DNA from: Littorina saxatilis
Lineage: Eukaryota; Mollusca; Gastropoda; Littorinimorpha; Littorinidae
Length of the DNA: 64,000 bases
Direction of reading: 5' to 3'
Assembly: GCF_037325665.1 (NCBI RefSeq)
Contig: NW_027125698.1
Location: 1-64,000 of the forward strand
Part shown: piece by piece, positions 36,695 through 48,100 of the stretch
How positions within the stretch are numbered: the stretch's first letter is position 1
Layout: each line of letters begins with the position of its first letter
Program-made: the position numbers and the translations under genes
The notes under the pieces: generated by a model
The model's input: the letters and a program-made list of their open reading frames with translations, nothing else
Database searches by the model: none
What the model was told of the DNA's origin: nothing

Positions 36695-37480
36695 CACGGG
36701 CTCTTCTTAACAGAGATCGGACCAAAAGAACCAGGACAATACTGCAGTGCGGGTACTATTACTGACATTTAGACTTAAAACTTGAGGTGACAGGTAGTGT
36801 AGCAGTTGACCTGATAAGAAACACAGGAGATCAGGTACATTGGTACCTGCGACCAGAAGACACCTTTGGCCGGTCAAGCCAAGTGTCCATTTATTGTAGG
36901 TGACCTATATTATGGGTATATTTCAGTGAGATAGGGTCAAAGGGATGATGATGATGAATATGCCTGTCCTATGGGCACAAAGGTAACGCCTCTTAAGGAT
37001 AGCCTGAAGATTATAGGGGGTCATAGGGACAACAAGCGTTGTCTTTTATAGTGAACTGTCCTCTGATCAGAAGAGTCTCACGTGACAGGCACCACAGAAA
37101 TAACGACAGACTTTTTCCGGTGCGCTTCAATAACGGAACCAGACACTGCAGAATACACATTCAATTGCTCTACAGTCTCTGACGGAACTGACATGTACTA
37201 TTTTAAGTAACTTCCCATCGGAAAAACTTCAACAAGACGTTTATTGTTTGGTTGAGGGTTAGTATTAAGGATCGGGCCGGATCTTCATTAGTGAAGGCAC
37301 GGTTCTATTACAGGCTTGGAGTTCAACATCACTGTACGGTCAGTATTAATTTACCGGGTTTTTTGAGGTCTCAAACAGAGGCAATGAAATCTGTCACCGA
37401 CAGACCAGAAGCATCGGTTGATATCTTTAGTTTGCCAGGTATTCCCCTATTGCGAAGTAACTTTATTTATGCGTTGACTT
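36695..37480. other. Gene-free stretch
   Basis: No recognisable gene or repeat. A small (ATG)n patch lies at 36946-36957. The short frame at 37252-37482 has no family resemblance. Confidence 0.4.
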
Positions 37481-37507
37481 AGTGTGTGTGTGTATGTGTG
37501 TGTGTGT

Positions 37508-37557
<50 letters not shown>

Positions 37558-38023
37558 AACGTTTCTGTGTGTGTGTGTGTGTTGTGTTTTGTGTGTGTAT
37601 GTCAGTGTGTGTGACACAGTGTGTGTGTGCCTCTCTCTCCGTCTCTCCGCGTATGTATGTGTGTGTGTTACAATAAGAGATAGGATTCGCACTTATTTAA
37701 GGTAGCACGATCGCTGTCAATGGGAACATAAAACACACCTTGCCGACCTAGCACTTTCCACAGACATCAAACGCTATACACACACATATATTACAGGTGT
37801 CTGTCAACGAATGATTGGGTCTATCTTTTGCGTCATTTTGCCGCCGCTAATCCGAAAAACGACGAACAGCGTTGTTCGCTGTCAGTACTATTAGCCGTCA
37901 ATAATACCAGGCCTGCTTTTTGACCTGTTATTGATGGCCGCAGGAGCGGTCATCTCTTGCAATGGGTTCGGAGATATCTGACATGTCTCGTTTTGTTACC
38001 GTTCTCACGAGATCAGTTACAGG

Positions 38024-38113
<90 letters not shown>

Positions 38114-39148
38114 CAGTGTATGTATGTCTTTGTCTGTGTCTTCCTCTGAGTCTCTCCGCGTCTGTCTTTCTATGTCTGTCTCTGTTTATGTGTGTGTGTG
38201 TCTCTCTCGCTCTCGCTCTCTCTCTCTCCCATCCGACTCCTGGCACACAGGTCAAAGCAGAGGTTAACTTGAGTGCACGTGTACCTAGCAGGAGGGGGGT
38301 GATTCGGGTCAGAAGTGGGGTAAAGCACTTTGGTCTTCAGTGTTTGGGTTATAGCTTTCAATGGAGAAGATGCCAACATGAAATTGCACTATGCTCTACT
38401 ATTTATTGATGGCCGCCCTCTTTCCTCAATTAGCTGAGGGCGGTGAACATTGTGTCGTTGTTTGCCGTTCTCATGAAACATAAGTAATCAATTTATCCAC
38501 TTGATTATATTCACAACAGGGACCTATCACTCTTCTTTGCATGTTTTTATGCCTACGGATTTTCAAATACTCTGCAACACATGTAACCCAAATTCAACAT
38601 GTGCCCGTACAATACCGCTTCTTGTATGAAAACATTGCTTCGGCCATGTTGATTTTAATCAACCAATTTTCTTGTCTGACTGTCTAGCTCACTCAAGCTC
38701 TCAAAGCGGCAAAAGCCGGCCGGTTTCGTACAAACAGATATAACGACTCCCCCCCCCCCCCCCTGCCCTACATCACCTCTCCGCGACAAACATATATTAT
38801 ATATATGACATGCCATCTTATCGCTTTTACTTACACAGATCTCACGTGGCTGTGTGTGTTTGCTCTTTCCGATTACACTTACACGGTGTACACAGTCACA
38901 CACACACGGAATTGTGTAAGACGCAAAAGCCTGGCAACCTCGTATGCCAAATAATCGCTCTTCACTGATAAAAAGTTGTTTGTGTCATGTCTGAGTTGAC
39001 TAGGCTGCCGGCCGGCCGGTACCGCACAAACGTTCAGCTAGCTAATCAGAAAAGGGCCTTTGGGGCCGGTGTGACGTTTTCATCTTTCGCCGTGGTGATA
39101 TTTCGATTCTCGGCCTCGTTGATCTAGTATAAACTCTACATTGAACAA
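37481..39148. repeat. TG and TC microsatellite block with unique spacers
   Basis: (TG)n with interruptions lies at 37481-37625. An uninterrupted (TC)n of about 40 units lies at 38027-38108, followed by degenerate TC/TGTC DNA to 38230. A C-run is at 38750-38764. Spacers at 37680-38020 and 38240-38740 show no gene. ggccggccggcc palindromic sequence occurs near 39008-39020. Confidence 0.75.
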
Positions 39149-39453
39149 TTTGTTTGTTTGTTTGCTTAACGCCCAGCCGACCACGAAGGGCCATATCAGG
39201 GCGGTGCTGCTTTGACATAATAACGTGCGCCACACACAAGACAGAAATCGCAGCACAGGCTTCATGTCTCACCCAGTCACATTATTCTGACACCGGACCA
39301 ACCAGTCCTAGCACTAACCCCATAACGCCAGACGCCAGGCGGAGCAGCCACTAGATTGCCAATTTTAAAGTCTTAGGTATGACCCGGCCGGGGTTCGAAC
39401 CCACGACCTCCCGATCACGGGGCGGACGCCCTCTAGGCCAACCGTGCCGGTGA
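39149..39453 (-). repeat. SINE-A, inverted copy
   Basis: It is the reverse complement of 403-702, with the (gttt)n tail at 39149-39164 and the B box (ggattcgaacc-type, here with one change) near 39390. The flanks cattgaacaa (39139-39148) and cactgaacaa (39454-39463) are a target duplication with one mismatch. Confidence 0.85.
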
Positions 39454-40282
39454 CACTGAACAAAAAAAACCACCCTTCGATAGTACTGATGAGCGACCTT
39501 GTGTACCTTACATTCATGGGGCCAAATTTGTCCAACCAATTTTTTAGAATAACTTAGAATTTTGATTCATCCTAAAATGTTTCCCTTCTTACCCAAGGGA
39601 CGTAACCACTCGGTACACGTTTTTGAATAAATCGATTTTGGGGGTGAAATCTAATACATTTCACCACCAATTTTCTTCACATGCAAGAAACTGACATGCT
39701 TTTCGTCCATAAATAATTTCACTTCTTAATTTTACCAGGAAACAACATTTCAGTCTTGAGTATATGTCGAGGGCGAAATATGTACACAGGCGAAAGATGA
39801 AATCGTGACACCGGATAAAGTTATACTGCGTCTGTCGCAAAACCGCACGGTCAGCGCTCGAAAAACTGCAGTTCCGAGAGTTCGACGACCCGAGAGACCT
39901 GACGTCACGTGTATGTGCGAAGTGACGCAACAGGAATGTGTGTACACACGAAGGGAGACCACTTTGTGGACTTTTGGCTGTGTGGTGATAAAGCGCGTGC
40001 AAAACGACGTCACATTGGTTTGATGTTTGGCTGTAGAGTTTGTGGCGTGGATGCCTGACAGCTGAGTGGTTGTGGGCGATGATCTATGTAAGACTGTCCA
40101 GCAAACTGCTGAGTGGATGTACGATAGTACACATCCTGGCAGTTGTTGACTCGTCACATGGGCCGGTATTTAGCGTTGGTTTTCACTCTAGTTGACTGCT
40201 GTTTGTTATTGCGTTTTGTCAGTGTTGTTGTCGTCTCTTTTGCGGCCACGAGAACAGTGAGAAAAAAATGTGTCCCAAAAGA
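39454..40282. other. Gene-free stretch
   Basis: A CpG-containing part at 39800-39960 has short frames on both strands but no recognisable protein. Confidence 0.4.
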
Positions 40283-40700
40283 ATTATATCCACCCCGAAT
40301 TGCAAGAGTGACTGACAACTAATTATATCTACCCCGATTTATAAGAGTGACGTGCATTAGGTTTGTATCTGAAATTAAGTAAAACCCTCATTCAACTAAT
40401 TCTATGTAGCCCGAATGACAGAGTGACAGACATGAGGTCTGTATCTGAAATTAAGTAAAACCCTCATTCAATTAATTATATCTACCCCAAATGTCATTTG
40501 AAATGACAAGAGTGAGAGACAGGAGGTCTGTATCTGAAATCAAGACCTTCATTCAACTAATTCTACAGGGTCTGTATCTGAAATTATGACCCTCATTCAA
40601 CTAATTCTACAGGGTCTGTATCTACCCCGAACAACAGAGGGACGTGGATTAGGTCTGTATCAGTATTTGAAACTAAAACCCTCATTCAACTTCCTTTATG
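40283..40700. repeat. Degenerate minisatellite (unit up to about 85-100 bp)
   Basis: The recurring pieces are ggtctgtatctgaaattaag, accctcattcaactaattct and tatctaccccgaa...agagtga. They occur about six times with deletions, so the period is variable. Confidence 0.75.
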
Positions 40701-42064
40701 AGAAGACACAAATTAAAGTCTTACGTTGCAATTGTTTGAGCTATTAAGTCAGTCTCGGTTCTCATTCTATCAGACCCGTGACATTCAAACTACACAGCTG
40801 ATTTGCTTAAGTGGTTAATCGGCCACAATCAGATGTGGGGTAATTGTCAGTACAATCTAGATCACGATCTTCATTTCCTTATCGCAGCTTTCTTGCTGTA
40901 GAATCCGAACGTTGTGATATTCGACGATGACAACACGGTTCGATTTTAAACGAACCAGGCATACGTGTATTGCCAATACTGAGAACGTGTAAATTCGGCG
41001 ATCTTGATTATTTGACGTAAACCCTTGGCTTTGGTGAAGTGGGTCAAGGGCTACTCAGTCATGTCCGTTCAGGTCGAGGACTTTCTGTTGGTTGGTACTA
41101 CGGGAGTAAGAACAATTCATTCTCTCTGACAGTGCAATGGATGACAAATTTGGACGCGGTGCTTCCATCGAACGTTCAGACAAATCCGGTAAGGTCTGAC
41201 ATTACAACCGACAGCGAAAGACATATTCATGGTAGCTAAACGGAGATCATCACCTTTTTCTTTTACGAATCTTCTAAGAATCTTCTAAGAAGTCACTGTC
41301 GTGGCCCTGCTGGAGCAATGAGGCACGTGGTAGCAGACAGGCTGGCCCGTGTGGACACAGGTTGAACAATCTGCAACGTCTCAATGAATGGAGATGGACT
41401 ATTAATTTTCTCTCTCGAGCATTCAAGTTCTCACACTGCGAAGAGCATGCTGAAACTCATGTCATTGCCCCATGAGAACACACCGTATACCCTTGAACTT
41501 CAAGCAGATGGTTGCAGGCGGGTGGGTATTGCACAGGTGGGAAGAAAAGTCTGCCAACACGTGGCACCGTACTGCCCGTGCCTCACCTGAGAGCAACTCA
41601 AGAGCCATTCCGACTGTCTTTGATCGTGCCGACACCTGTCCATTCCAACGGCAAAGGGTAGCCAGGGACGGGGCAGCGGACGTCAAGAGCACAAGCTGCG
41701 AGACCTGTGATCGGAGGTCGGCGTTTCTGTGTGCTTATCGGTGCAACCTGTCGCTCCCTATGCAAGCCGATGGAGATTTCAGATTTCCTCGGCTTGTGAG
41801 GATGACTGAGGTAGGGGGTAGGAGGGTATGGGGTAGGAGGGTGTGTTGGGGGGGGGGGGGGGGGGTAGGTCGGTCGTCACGTTTTACTAGTCGGAATAGG
41901 ATAACGTAATTACAGAGCAAAATGCTTTGGCCTTTCTGGAAAGTTTGTGCATGACCTACCGATTGTTTCTGGTTGAAATATGTTTAGACTTCTCCGTCCC
42001 GGACATGAGTTGCTCGTGGATACAAAGCTAATGTGTATCATTGTGCTCTCTCCTCTGCCTCAAT

Positions 42065-42065
<1 letters not shown>
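40701..42065. other. Gene-free stretch
   Basis: The frames at 41384-41590 and 41472-41909 are open in GC-richer DNA but lack recognisable domains; both strands are partly open. A G-run lies at 41849-41865. No gene called. Confidence 0.35.
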
Positions 42066-42101
<36 letters not shown>

Positions 42102-42139
42102 CACTTACACACACACACACACACACACACACTCGGCAC

Positions 42140-42188
<49 letters not shown>

Positions 42189-42230
42189 CACAAACACACT
42201 CTCTCTCACACACACACTCACGCTGACACC
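42066..42230. repeat. (AC)n microsatellite with ggcacttac spacers
   Basis: Three (AC)n blocks are separated by ggcacttac-type 9-mers (about 42099 and 42134), then end in AC/TC mixtures. Confidence 0.9.
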
Positions 42231-42573
42231 GAAACATGCACTGGTTAACATCACGGGTACTTCAGTTATACTCTTAAACCTCGGACACGGACACATGAAC
42301 AAACGCTGATTTGCACCAAAGCACGGACATCAGTACTGTTGACCGTCCTTAATAGTTGTGGACTCTTTGTATGGAAGTAAACTTTTTCAGGAATAACACA
42401 GCAGCTGCTGTCTTGCTCACACACTTGTCGTTCGCTGGTCGCATTTTTTTTAGCAGAAGACTGATAAAGCAGAACAATGCAACAGTGACCACAGTGCAAA
42501 TGACGTGTGGTCTTTCATCCTATCTGTGACGATTGCGATTTTGCTTTGTCAGGCAGACATTATTATTTTATAA

Positions 42574-42753
42574 GATATTTGATGGGTTGTTGACAGACCA
42601 ACTTTTTTTTCGGTCCGAGGGGGAGCATATCGTCTTTTGTTTCATATTTATTGACCAAGGCCGAAGGCCGCGGTCAATAAATATGAAACAAAAGTCGATA
42701 TGCCCCCCGAGGACCGACAAAAAAGCTGGTCTGTCAACAAACCACCAAACATC
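42574..42753. mobile_element. Foldback (snapback) element
   Basis: Arms of about 82 bp (42574-42656 and 42672-42753) are roughly 88% complementary, sharing ttgttgacagacca and ttttgtttcatatttattga. A 15-bp spacer, itself built of ggcc repeats, joins them. The same short peptide (CFIFID...) is read on both strands because of the symmetry. Non-coding foldback MITE. Confidence 0.8.
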
Positions 42754-43539
42754 GTTTTTGTCATCATTTTGGTAGTGAGAAAATAAGTGCACAATCAACC
42801 CAGGGAGCCATGCTTTGAAACACGGGTTCCGTGCTGATAACCACACGAGTCCCGGTTTGATAACCACTGGCAATCAAAGCTGGCGTGTGAAAGCAACTTT
42901 CTGTGTTTTTGAGTTCATTAAATGTTGGGATGAATATGTCAGGTTTGAGGATGCACAGTTCTGTAGGTTCATCTCGGTATTCCACCCCCTCGGCTTTCTG
43001 TTGCAAATATTAAGCTGAGTGATCGAATGTGGAAGCTACTTGGGTCAAAGGTCACAGAAGATTTGCCATCGTGCAGCGAAGGAAAGAATCGCGATCTTGT
43101 TTCCGACTCAGTACCTCTTTGTTTTTCATTACACCTGTCATTCTGCTTGCTCGGCTTTGTTAGATGTTTGCATATCTTGTTGCTATTTTCTTTGCTTTTA
43201 TTATTGTTTCTTATTTGCGCTTCGTTTATCGATACAACGTCTTGTGCACGGGTCAAAATTTGTGTGTCGGGGGTCGTTTTACTTGAACTTGACCTTCGTG
43301 TTTCTCCGAACGTCTGTGTATTGAAACACAGATACTCGCACTCCATGACTCTGTAAGAAGACAAAACATATCGCTAGGTTTCATTTGTTTTTGATGAATG
43401 TATGACCTTTCATGAAGTAGTTTTGTTTTTTGTTTACTTTTGCTAGTTTGCCAGTTCGTTTTTGGAACTTTGCAACGCAGTGTCGTGTCGTCTGTTTAGG
43501 TCTGGGGAAACACCAATGAAAAGAGCCGAAGAATCCCCG
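42754..43539. other. Gene-free stretch
   Basis: Several 80-130-codon frames overlap on both strands but none shows a domain, consistent splice structure or strand bias. Confidence 0.35.
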
Positions 43540-43720
43540 AGCGTTTCTATTGGGTTTGCTTTTGATTATCCATGTATAACCTGCTTCCTGCAATTATGGT
43601 AACCGGGGATTTATTGCCCGGGGAACATGAGATTTATTTCCCAGGTGCTTGTGAATGAAAACTCGTGAAAATGATGACAATGATACATGGATAATCAAAG
43701 GCAAACCCAATAGAAACGCT
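43540..43720. mobile_element. Short inverted-repeat element
   Basis: The 38-bp arms at 43540-43577 and 43683-43720 are inverted copies with one mismatch (agcgtttctattgggtttgc, then tttgattatccatgtat). About 105 bp lie between them. It may be a small MITE or a hairpin-forming relic. Confidence 0.7.
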
Positions 43721-44024
43721 ACCGATGAAAACTGACTTGTCGCTCGAAATGCTTCTAAAAAAGAATAAAAGTAAAATGAATATTTTCAACAACAAAAAAA
43801 TGAATACATAACTTGCAATCAACAACTACTACGGATTCAACGACTTGTTGAACCTTTTAGCGAGAAATTTGGAAATGAAAAACATTTCTGCAACGTTTAC
43901 GCTTGCTGTCATAATGCAAAACGTCGTTTTTATTATAAACGTGTACCAGGAACTACAGTGTAGTAAGATCAAAGAGAATAAACAAAGAGAAGAAATACAC
44001 ACAATGTAGCCAGGTCAAGAGTGA

Positions 44025-44430
44025 TATAGCTCAGTTGGTAGCGCGCTGGATTTGTATTCAGTTGGCCGCTGTCAGCGTGAGTTCGATCCCAGGTTCGGCG
44101 GAAATTTATTTCACAGAGTCAACTTTGTGTGCAGACTCTCTTCGGTGTCCGAACCTCCCCCCGTGTACACTACATTGGGTGTGCACGTTAAAGATCCCAC
44201 GATTGACAAAAGGGTTTTTCCTGGCAAAATTGCTTAGGCACAGTTAATAATTGTCCACCTATACCCGTGTGACTTGGAATAATAGGCCGTGAAAGGTAAA
44301 TATGCGCCGAAATGGCTGCAATCTACTGGCCGTATAAAATTTCATCTCACACGGCATCACTGCAGAGCGCCTAGAACTGTACCCACGGAATATGCGCGAT
44401 ATAGGACTCATTGATTGATTGATTGATTGA
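44025..44430 (+). repeat. SINE-C (C2 head type)
   Basis: The tRNA-like head has atagctcagttggtagcgcg (A box) and gagttcgatccc (B box). It continues into the core gtgcacgttaaagatcccac and ends gatataggactcattgattg with an (ATTG)n tail. The core and tail match SINE-C1 copies; the head differs. Confidence 0.82.
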
Positions 44431-45168
44431 AAGTAACCCATCTCAGACAGCGTGAGATTGATCTGATTACAGCCAACGCCTTGGGGACAACTCAGGTTTC
44501 GACAAGATGGCTTCATTGTAACGTCCTCGACATGGCCCGTGTCGAACAGAACAGTGAATTCACTCAACGTCTGTCGGTCGGCAAACCTTTTCATCCCAGA
44601 GTGATGTCTCCACACAAGCTGATGTCATTGCGATGACTCGGACTGATAAATTATAAACGACATGAACGAAAGCATCACCGGAAAAGGTTCTTGGCTTCGA
44701 GCTACGATCGGTTGTGGTTTCGCGGTTACAACAAAGAGAAGGTCATTGTCTATGACGTCATTGTCTATGACGTCATTGTCTATGATATAATTGTCGCTCC
44801 TCTTTGAACTTTGCGGCCTCGAAGCGAAAACAAACATGAAGTGGGGCCTATAGAGTACCGATTGATAGAACGGTGTCTTGCGCAATTGTGTTCTGACAGC
44901 TTTGGACACTGTTGACTAAGACAATCTGTAGCTTTTAACTTAGTCGCGTCTGCGAGGTTGCTTCGAGCATTCTTTGTCGTGAATCGTGTTCCCATGATGG
45001 CCGGACAGGGAGGGGAGGGATGGATAGATGGAGGGGTGGGGGTTGTTATGAGCCCTGCGATTAGCCATTTACAGACCAATCAAAGAAGGGTAAACATCAT
45101 TCCGCCAAGAACCAAGACAGACCGGCAACACAGACAGGCAGACAGGCGGAACATTCTGGACAGACATT
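44431..45168. other. Gene-free stretch with a CRE-creating short tandem repeat
   Basis: At about 44742-44790 gtcattgtctatgac is repeated three times, so that the junctions form two perfect tgacgtca sites (44755-44762 region and 16 bp later). The segment ends with the target duplication ggacagacatt (45158-45168) of the LINE. No gene. Confidence 0.5.
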
Positions 45169-48100
45169 CTTCTTCTTCTTCTTCTTGGCGTTCGCAGAGG
45201 TTACACAATCAGTCCAGCACTGGTGATAAATGTTGTCGTTTTCTCCAACTCCTGTCGACTGCCGTATAGTTTGGTCTGCAAGGGAGTTGGTGACGGCCAC
45301 ACTTCTTTTCGTTCCTCATCTAGTAAGGGACATCGCTGTAAGATGTGTTCCGCTGTTTGGTCCTCTTGACCGCAGGCACAGGTTGGTGATGGCGCCAGCT
45401 TGAACTTTCGGTTCATGTGAGCATTGAGCCTGTTGTGGCCAGTACGCAGCCTGATGAGGTTGACTTGCTGCTCTCTGGACATTGTGTGGTAGTCATCTCT
45501 GTTTGTCCTTGGCCTCATCAATGCCTTGATGATTGTCTTCTGCTCACTAAAGCTGACACTGTTTTCAGGTTGGTCTTCCACGGCTCCTTCTTTTGCCAGC
45601 TCATCTGCCCTTTCATTTCCTGGTATCCCACAGTGTGCTGGTATCCACTGGAGGACAACTCTTCTGGTTTGTCTGACCATCTGTAATGCTTTGGCCAGCT
45701 GTGGGAGTTTGTCGTTCTCTAGGGCCTGAAGGACTGAAAGGGCGTCCGAGAGGAAGACAACTTGGTAGCAAGGGTCTGCGGAGTCCTGAACGAAGGAGGC
45801 GGCCTGCATGAGAGCTTCTGCTTCTGCTTTATAGTTTGTGCAGTGTTTGCCAGTGGCAACGCTGGATGTAGCTGTATGTCCCCCAGGGAACTGGATGAGA
45901 ATGCCTGCACCTCCATTGAGCACGGCGTTAGTTGCTGATCCATCGGTGTATACATGGATCCACGCCTCTTTTGGGTACTGTTCGTCGATCAGGGCTAAGG
46001 TGAGTGCCTGTCGAGCTGTGTCATTCTGATCTTCTCCTGAGGTAACATGTGGAACACTGGTGCAGATCTGGATGCCTGGTTTCTCTGTTGCCTTGGGGGT
46101 TTCCTCTTCTTCTTGAGTCAGAGGTAGAGTGTTCTGTGGAAGGACTTCCCTGTACTGTCGAGAAAGTCTCTTGCTCTCGTGTACAAAACTGCTCCGTTTA
46201 AGCCGGTTCTTGGTGAGGTTGCTCAGTCTGTGCTTCATGGGGTGGTCGGGTAGGCACTTGAGCTTCTCGGCCTGTACCATAGTCTTGGCTTCTCTTCTCT
46301 GACAGAGGGGTTGGATGGTGGTAAGCTTCTCCATTTCCTTGATGGGCGTGGATTTCATTGCACCGGTGATGAGTCGGAGGGCCTGGTTTTGCACACGGTC
46401 AAGGGTCTGCAGGTTTGTCTTGGCTGAGGTTGACCACGCTGTGGAGCCGTACTCGAGGTGGGGTCTGATTGTTCCCTGGTATACTGTCTTCAGTATCTTC
46501 TCGTTTGCTCCCCAGGTGGTACCTGCCAGCTTCCTGAGTATGGCTAGCTTGCGCCGGGCCTTCGTCTCTGCCTGTGCAATGTGTGGTTTCCAGGTCTGCC
46601 GTCTATCAAAGGTGACACCAAGGTACGTTGCTTCTTCATCCTCTCTCAGAGGAGTTCCACCAAGCCTAATGGTTCCGGCTTTCTGCTTTGGCGACAGTGT
46701 GAATAGGGTGGTGGAGGATTTCTCCTTGTTGATGGAGACGCACCAATCTTCTGCCCATGCGTTCAGCCTATCTGCCGCTTGCTGCATTCTGTAGGTGGCA
46801 GTACTTGCGTGCTCCTCCTTGCACCAGATCACAAGGTCGTCTGCGTAGAGAGCAGCTTTGATCCCCTTGGGCATCTCAGACACCAGATCGTCGATGAAGA
46901 GAAGGAAGAGTGTGGGGGAGAGGACTCCGCCCTGAGGGACGCCATGACGAAGGAGGAACTTCTTGCTTTTGGTCTGGTCGACGTTAACTCTTGCCCTGCG
47001 GTTATAGAGGTAAGAGCGAATCCACTGGTACATGTTGCTGGACACGCCTTTCCTCAGCAGTTTTACAAGGAGTCCATCTTTCCAGACCTTGTCAAAGGCC
47101 TTCTGAAGATCTATCCAGGTGACGAAGACCAGCTTCTGTTCCTGAAAGGCATCTTCAACTTCTTGCGCCAGGTAAGTGACCTGATCTTCAGTGCTGCGGA
47201 ACTGTCGGAATCCAGCTTGTTCAGGGGCGAGGAGGTTCCTGGATTCCATGTACCACCTGAGGCGCTCGTTCACAATTCTCTCCAGGGTCTTCACAACACA
47301 GCTGGTGAGGCTGATTGGGCGATAGCTGTTGGCCTTCTTTGGATCCTTCCCTTTTTTTAAGATGGGGATCATGATCGCTTCTCGCCAGAGTTGTGGTAGC
47401 GATCCTTCTTGCCAGCTGCTGTTGAAGACCTCGAGTAGCTTGTTCTCTGCTGCACTACCAAGGTGGGTTAGCATCTCGTTGGTGATGCCGTCTGGGCCAG
47501 GGGACTTCTTCGCCTTTGACTTTTTCAGAGCTGAGTGCAGCTCGTGGAGTGTGAGTGGTTGACTCATGGCGTCCACTGTCGACTGTCTGGCAGGTCTCTC
47601 TCTTTTCTCTCTTCTTGCTTCTCTCTGTTTCTTGGGGCTAACATGGAGGTTGCTCTCAGCTGCATAGCTTTCAGCAAATTGGTTGGCAGCATGCTTTCCA
47701 GTTAGCACCTTCCCGTTCTCTTCTAATGTGATCTTTCCTCTGCTGGTGTTCTCATCATTCAACTGCTTGGTGAGCCTCCAGAGCTTTCTGCCATCCTTCT
47801 CAAGGTTCAGAGAGCTTGTTTTCTCTTGCCAGCTTCTCCTTCTTGCCTGTAGCTTCTTTTTGAGAAATTTGGCTTTGGCTTCCTGGAGGCGGATGTTGTT
47901 GTTTTGTGACGGGTTGACTTCTGCTTCCCTTCTGGCGTCTGCCAGATCATCATCCAGTTCCTGCAATTCATTGCTCCAGTAGGGCTTATAGTCTCTCCTG
48001 GCACCCCTGGGAATGGACTCACGCGCTGCTCTGAGGATGCTCATGTTGAAGTCCTTCGCCACCATGTTGATGTCTCGACCCTCGACTCTGATGTCTTTGG

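Noticed and set aside
44028-44100. Possible real tRNA gene
   Set aside because: It has A and B boxes but no closed acceptor stem and runs into the SINE-C core.
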